Assembly (NCBI GenBank): GCA_041642035.1
Contig: JBEPXC010000070.1
Coordinates: 1-15,373, forward strand
Direction of reading: 5' to 3'
DNA length: 15,373 bases
From: SKVR01 sp041642035
GTDB taxonomy: Bacteria > Bacteroidota > Bacteroidia > Bacteroidales > UBA7960
The notes beneath the pieces were generated by a model, which saw only the letters and a program-made list of their open reading frames with translations, did no database searches and had not been told where the DNA came from. Below, piece by piece: positions 13,464-15,373 of the stretch; position 1 is the stretch's first letter; each line of letters opens with the position of its first letter. Made by a program: the position numbers and the translations under genes.

Positions 13464-13898
13464 TCAACTTAGATCGGATTTGTTCGGGTCAAAGAACATG
13501 GTAATTTCCAGGGAGGTGCCTATTCCTACTTCGCTGGTAATGTGAAAGACATCGGCATTTTTTTTAATATTAGGCAAGCCCATCCCGGCACCAAAGCCCA
13601 TTTCTCTCACTTTACTGCTGGCGGTAGAATACCCTTCCTTCATGGCTTGGTCTATATCAGGAATACCTGGCCCTTCATCCTTTAATGTTATTACAATTTT
13701 TTCTTCATCCAGCTCTACATAGATTGTTCCACTATAGGCATGTGCGACAACATTAACTTCAGCTTCATAGGTGGAAACCACAGTGCGTTTGATTACGCCC
13801 ATATTTACATTGAGCTGTTTGAGCTTTTTCTTAATTTCGCTGGAAGCAAAACCTGCCCGGGTAAAGTTGCCTCCTTCTATTTGGTATTCAAAATGCAT
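13464..13898 (-). CDS. HATPase-domain protein (RsbW/anti-sigma-like), first copy
   Basis: A 144-residue single-domain GHKL ATPase. It shows the N-box YEAEVNVVAHAY (44-55), the G1 box DEGPGIPDID (74-83), a GYSTASSKVREMGFGAGMGLPNI lid (89-111, shown here for position only as G101, G103, G105, G107) and a final EVGIGTSLEI (123-132). Length and motifs match RsbW/SpoIIAB anti-sigma serine kinases, but no partner sigma or antagonist gene is adjacent. An open frame reaches back to 13976. I use the ATG at 13896-13898 because the extra 26 residues are Cys/Ser-rich, overlap the upstream gene and precede the family-like MHFEYQIEGGNF. It starts 11 bp after the first DRTGG gene, a clear pair. It is distinct from the second HATPase, which has a C-terminal extension. 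Confidence 0.87.
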   Translation of the reverse strand: MHFEYQIEGGNFTRAGFASSEIKKKLKQLNVNMGVIKRTVVSTYEAEVNVVAHAYSGTIYVELDEEKIVITLKDEGPGIPDIDQAMKEGYSTASSKVREMGFGAGMGLPNIKKNADVFHITSEVGIGTSLEITMFFDPNKSDLS

Positions 13899-13909
13899 AG
13901 TCCAACAGA

Positions 13910-14254
13910 TTAGAAGACAGGTAGAATACCTGCCTGATGCAACAGACCGCAGGTCTTGAATACAGAATATCTGCATTCTAACAGTACGATCTCGTTTTCA
14001 TTAGCTATCTCAACCATTTCATTAGAGATTCGCTTGTTTCGGGCTACTATAATGCAGGGTATATCAGCCATTTCGGCTGTGCGAAGGGTTTGTGTATTGG
14101 CCAGTCCCGTAATAAGCATTACATTATCCTCCCTAAGGGTAAGTACATCGCTCATCAGATCTGAAGCAAAAGCCATTGTAATTTGATGAGAAGCCTGCTT
14201 CTGCCCACATATCATTTTAGCGTCTAATAAATTGGAAATTTCTTCGATGGTCAT
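13910..14254 (-). CDS. DRTGG-domain protein, first copy
   Basis: A 114-residue single-domain protein that aligns by eye with the second DRTGG gene. It has an N-terminal MTIEEISNLLDAKMICG, the core ITMAFASDLMSDVLTLRED (25-43) and the shared alpha/beta pattern VMLITGL, IPCIIVARN and IVLLECRYSVFKTCGLL. The literal TGG of DRTGG is replaced by TMA in ITMAFASD, so it is a divergent member, and it carries extra cysteines (C16, C67, C94, C102). No catalytic motif is visible. It is the first gene after a promoter with a Rex-like site, and the first HATPase gene follows 11 bp later. Function unknown; nucleotide or redox ligand sensing in the H2 module is inferred. Confidence 0.8.
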   Translation of the reverse strand: MTIEEISNLLDAKMICGQKQASHQITMAFASDLMSDVLTLREDNVMLITGLANTQTLRTAEMADIPCIIVARNKRISNEMVEIANENEIVLLECRYSVFKTCGLLHQAGILPVF

Positions 14255-14339
14255 GGTTGGTTGTGAATTATATATTCAGATTTTCACTGATCTGATTGGG
14301 AATTACTTGTCGATGTTCCTTCTGCTATCAATTAGGGCA

Positions 14340-14371
14340 CAAAGATAAATAGTTGTAAACCAAAAAACAAG
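14340..14371 (-). promoter_or_regulatory. Promoter of the DRTGG-HATPase-HydS module
   Basis: Minus-strand TATCTTTG at 14340-14347 is an exact -7 box (TAnnTTTG), and a TTG at 14368-14370 lies 20 nt upstream, the expected -33 spacing for Bacteroidota. The predicted leader is about 80 nt. Confidence 0.65.
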
Positions 14372-14376
14372 CTTTG

Positions 14377-14394
14377 TTGTTAATTTATTCACAT
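14377..14394. promoter_or_regulatory. Candidate Rex operator upstream of the signalling module
   Basis: TTGTTAATTTATTCACAT has a perfect left half TTGTTAA and a right half TTCACAT with one mismatch to TTCACAA, with the correct 4-bp spacing for an 18-bp Rex site. It lies just upstream of the -33 element of the module's promoter. Because it is close to, rather than over, the promoter core, the direction of control is uncertain. Confidence 0.55.
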
Positions 14395-14418
14395 CACATT
14401 TTACAGGATTACATGCAT

Positions 14419-14440
14419 AGAATAATAATAGAATAATAAT
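14419..14440. repeat. Short tandem repeat, two 11-bp copies
   Basis: AGAATAATAAT is repeated twice exactly in the gap between rex and the first DRTGG gene. It is AT-rich and may have no function. Confidence 0.8.
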
Positions 14441-14530
14441 ATGGGTGCCTATCAAGGAATGATGGGCTGAGGGAGAGTGCTCCAAGGGAATTGAATAAAC
14501 ATTAATGTAATGAAACCTGACTTCGAATTA

Positions 14531-15181
14531 TTAGTGATTAAGCCTGTTCAGAATAACGGCAAGATCAGAATAAACAGAAGTATTCTCTACGATTATATTA
14601 TCGGGTACTTTTATGGATTGAGGGGTAAAGTTCCAGATCGCTTTTATTCCCCATGCAACCATAAGATCGGCAATTTCCTGAGCTTTGGCATCCGGAGTAG
14701 TAATGATACCCAGTCGTACATTCAATTTACGGGAAAGATCCCTGAACTCATCATTGGGATAGATTTTAATGTCGTTAACAAGAGTATTAATCACGTTAGG
14801 GTCGTTATCAAAGCCAGCAATGATATTTAATCCATAGCTGCGCAATCCCTGGTACTTAATAAGGGCTTTACCCAGATTACCTGCTCCAAACAAAAAAGCT
14901 TGTTCATGTTTGTTGAAATCCAGGAATATAATGATGGTTTCCATGAGTTTTTCCACCTCATATCCTATTTTGGTACGCCCCTTTATGCCGGTATATGAAA
15001 GATCTTTGGTAACTAATGTAGAATCCATCTTAAAATTAGCAGCTATCTGTCCGCTGGCTACATACTCAATATTATTGGCTCTTAAGGCTTTTAAATAACT
15101 CAGATAACCCGGAAGCCTGCGAAGGGTAGGCTCGGGTATTTGCGCAATATCATTTTTACCGTTGCTCGACTTTACTCTCAT
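14531..15181 (-). CDS. rex: Redox-sensing transcriptional repressor Rex
   Basis: A 216-residue Rex. Residues about 15-80 are the winged-helix DNA-binding domain, including the recognition region STLVTKDLSYTG (54-65) and the wing KGRTKIGYEVEKL. About 93-200 is a Rossmann NAD(H) domain with FLFGAGNLGKAL (97-108; G99, G101, G104) and the acidic FDNDP (124-128) that reads adenosine ribose. The C-terminal VYSDLAVILNRL (203-214) is the domain-swapped helix of the dimer. Rex binds DNA at low NADH/NAD+ and is released by NADH. It is a single gene with its own promoter and probable autoregulatory sites. Its position next to hydrogenase and signalling genes, and the similar 18-bp sites in front of them, suggest they are local targets. 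Confidence 0.96.
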   Translation of the reverse strand: MRVKSSNGKNDIAQIPEPTLRRLPGYLSYLKALRANNIEYVASGQIAANFKMDSTLVTKDLSYTGIKGRTKIGYEVEKLMETIIIFLDFNKHEQAFLFGAGNLGKALIKYQGLRSYGLNIIAGFDNDPNVINTLVNDIKIYPNDEFRDLSRKLNVRLGIITTPDAKAQEIADLMVAWGIKAIWNFTPQSIKVPDNIIVENTSVYSDLAVILNRLNH

Positions 15182-15303
15182 AATATCTTTTTTTATGTAT
15201 TATAAAACCACTCGTTTTGTGACGATTAACCTGATTGAGGTCGTGATTTCTATAGTTTGTCTTGTAAGGAAACCGTATACATTTAATATTTATTTCTCTA
15301 ATG

Positions 15304-15311
15304 CAAAGATA
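15304..15311 (-). promoter_or_regulatory. -7 box of the rex promoter
   Basis: Minus-strand TATCTTTG matches TAnnTTTG exactly about 122 nt upstream of the rex ATG. A TTG lies 16 nt further upstream (15328-15330), a little short of ideal spacing. Confidence 0.55.
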
Positions 15312-15313
15312 AG

Positions 15314-15360
15314 ACAAATAACAACAACAATATTTATTTTATTTACAAGATGTTATTTGT
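15314..15360. promoter_or_regulatory. Inverted repeat flanking the rex promoter -33 region
   Basis: Perfect 10-bp arms ACAAATAACA (15314-15323) and TGTTATTTGT (15351-15360) are separated by 27 bp and surround the -33 area of the rex promoter. The arms are Rex half-site-like. The wide spacing would suit two bound dimers or a loop rather than one simple operator. Confidence 0.5.
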
Positions 15361-15367
15361 TTCACAA
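15350..15367. promoter_or_regulatory. Candidate Rex operator upstream of rex
   Basis: ATGTTATTTGTTTCACAA has a perfect right half TTCACAA and a degenerate left half with the right overall 18-bp length. It lies about 170 bp upstream of rex and may serve rex or an unseen gene to the right of the window. Confidence 0.4.
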
Positions 15368-15373
15368 CGTAGG

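Noticed and set aside
13899..13976. Upstream extension of the first HATPase gene
   Set aside because: The extra 26 residues overlap the DRTGG gene and look unlike a HATPase N-terminus; the ATG at 13898 is preferred.
14261..14278. TTGTGAA half-site with ATTCA downstream, resembling another Rex site just before the first DRTGG gene
   Set aside because: The arms pair only with a 5-bp spacer in the wrong register, and it lies between the promoter and the start codon; the site at 14377-14394 fits better.

Overview
The window looks like chromosome of a strictly or facultatively anaerobic Bacteroidota bacterium, most like a fermentative Bacteroidia/Marinilabiliales-type organism. The evidence is moderate-to-low GC, several promoters with the Bacteroidota -7 box TAnnTTTG, an outer-membrane beta-barrel protein ending in Phe, and the family content. 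No 16S or other phylogenetic marker is present, so the genus is open. All sixteen supported genes lie on the minus strand, so transcription runs from high to low coordinates. I see no tRNA, rRNA, CRISPR array or transposase.

Region 1 (about 15.37 to 10.16 kb) begins with rex, the NADH/NAD+-sensing repressor. A set of probably co-functioning signalling genes follows: DRTGG protein, HATPase, a sensory-type [FeFe]-hydrogenase-like protein (HydS-like), a second DRTGG protein, a PHP-family phosphoesterase and a second HATPase. The HydS-like protein keeps all four H-cluster cysteines, but has Phe in place of the proton-relay Cys of catalytic enzymes.

Region 2 (about 10.08 to 8.81 kb) is a 12-TM MFS transporter of the oxalate/formate antiporter (OFA) type, probably for a small carboxylate.

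Region 3 (about 8.56 to 3.63 kb) is a four-gene NAD(P)-linked electron-bifurcating-type [FeFe]-hydrogenase operon in the order hndB, hydB (NuoF-like), hydA (catalytic), hydC (NuoE-like). A good -7 box and a roughly 230-nt leader precede it, a hairpin sits between hydA and hydC, and it ends in a clear intrinsic terminator.

Region 4 (about 3.5 to 0.1 kb) holds a 68-bp perfect palindrome of unknown role, then a short DUF1847 protein, an outer-membrane beta-barrel protein, a DksA/TraR-type zinc-finger protein, an intergenic stretch that resembles a dispersed Bacteroidota repeat, and a DUF438-hemerythrin-PAS protein.

The unifying idea, which is inference, is a redox/H2 control circuit. Four 18-bp sites resembling Rex operators lie upstream of rex, of the signalling module, of the MFS gene and of the hydrogenase operon; the last overlaps the -7 box. 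Rex would gate transcription by NADH/NAD+, while the HydS-like protein could sense H2 and act through the ATPase, DRTGG and PHP proteins. The HydEFG maturases are not in this window and must be elsewhere if the hydrogenase is active.
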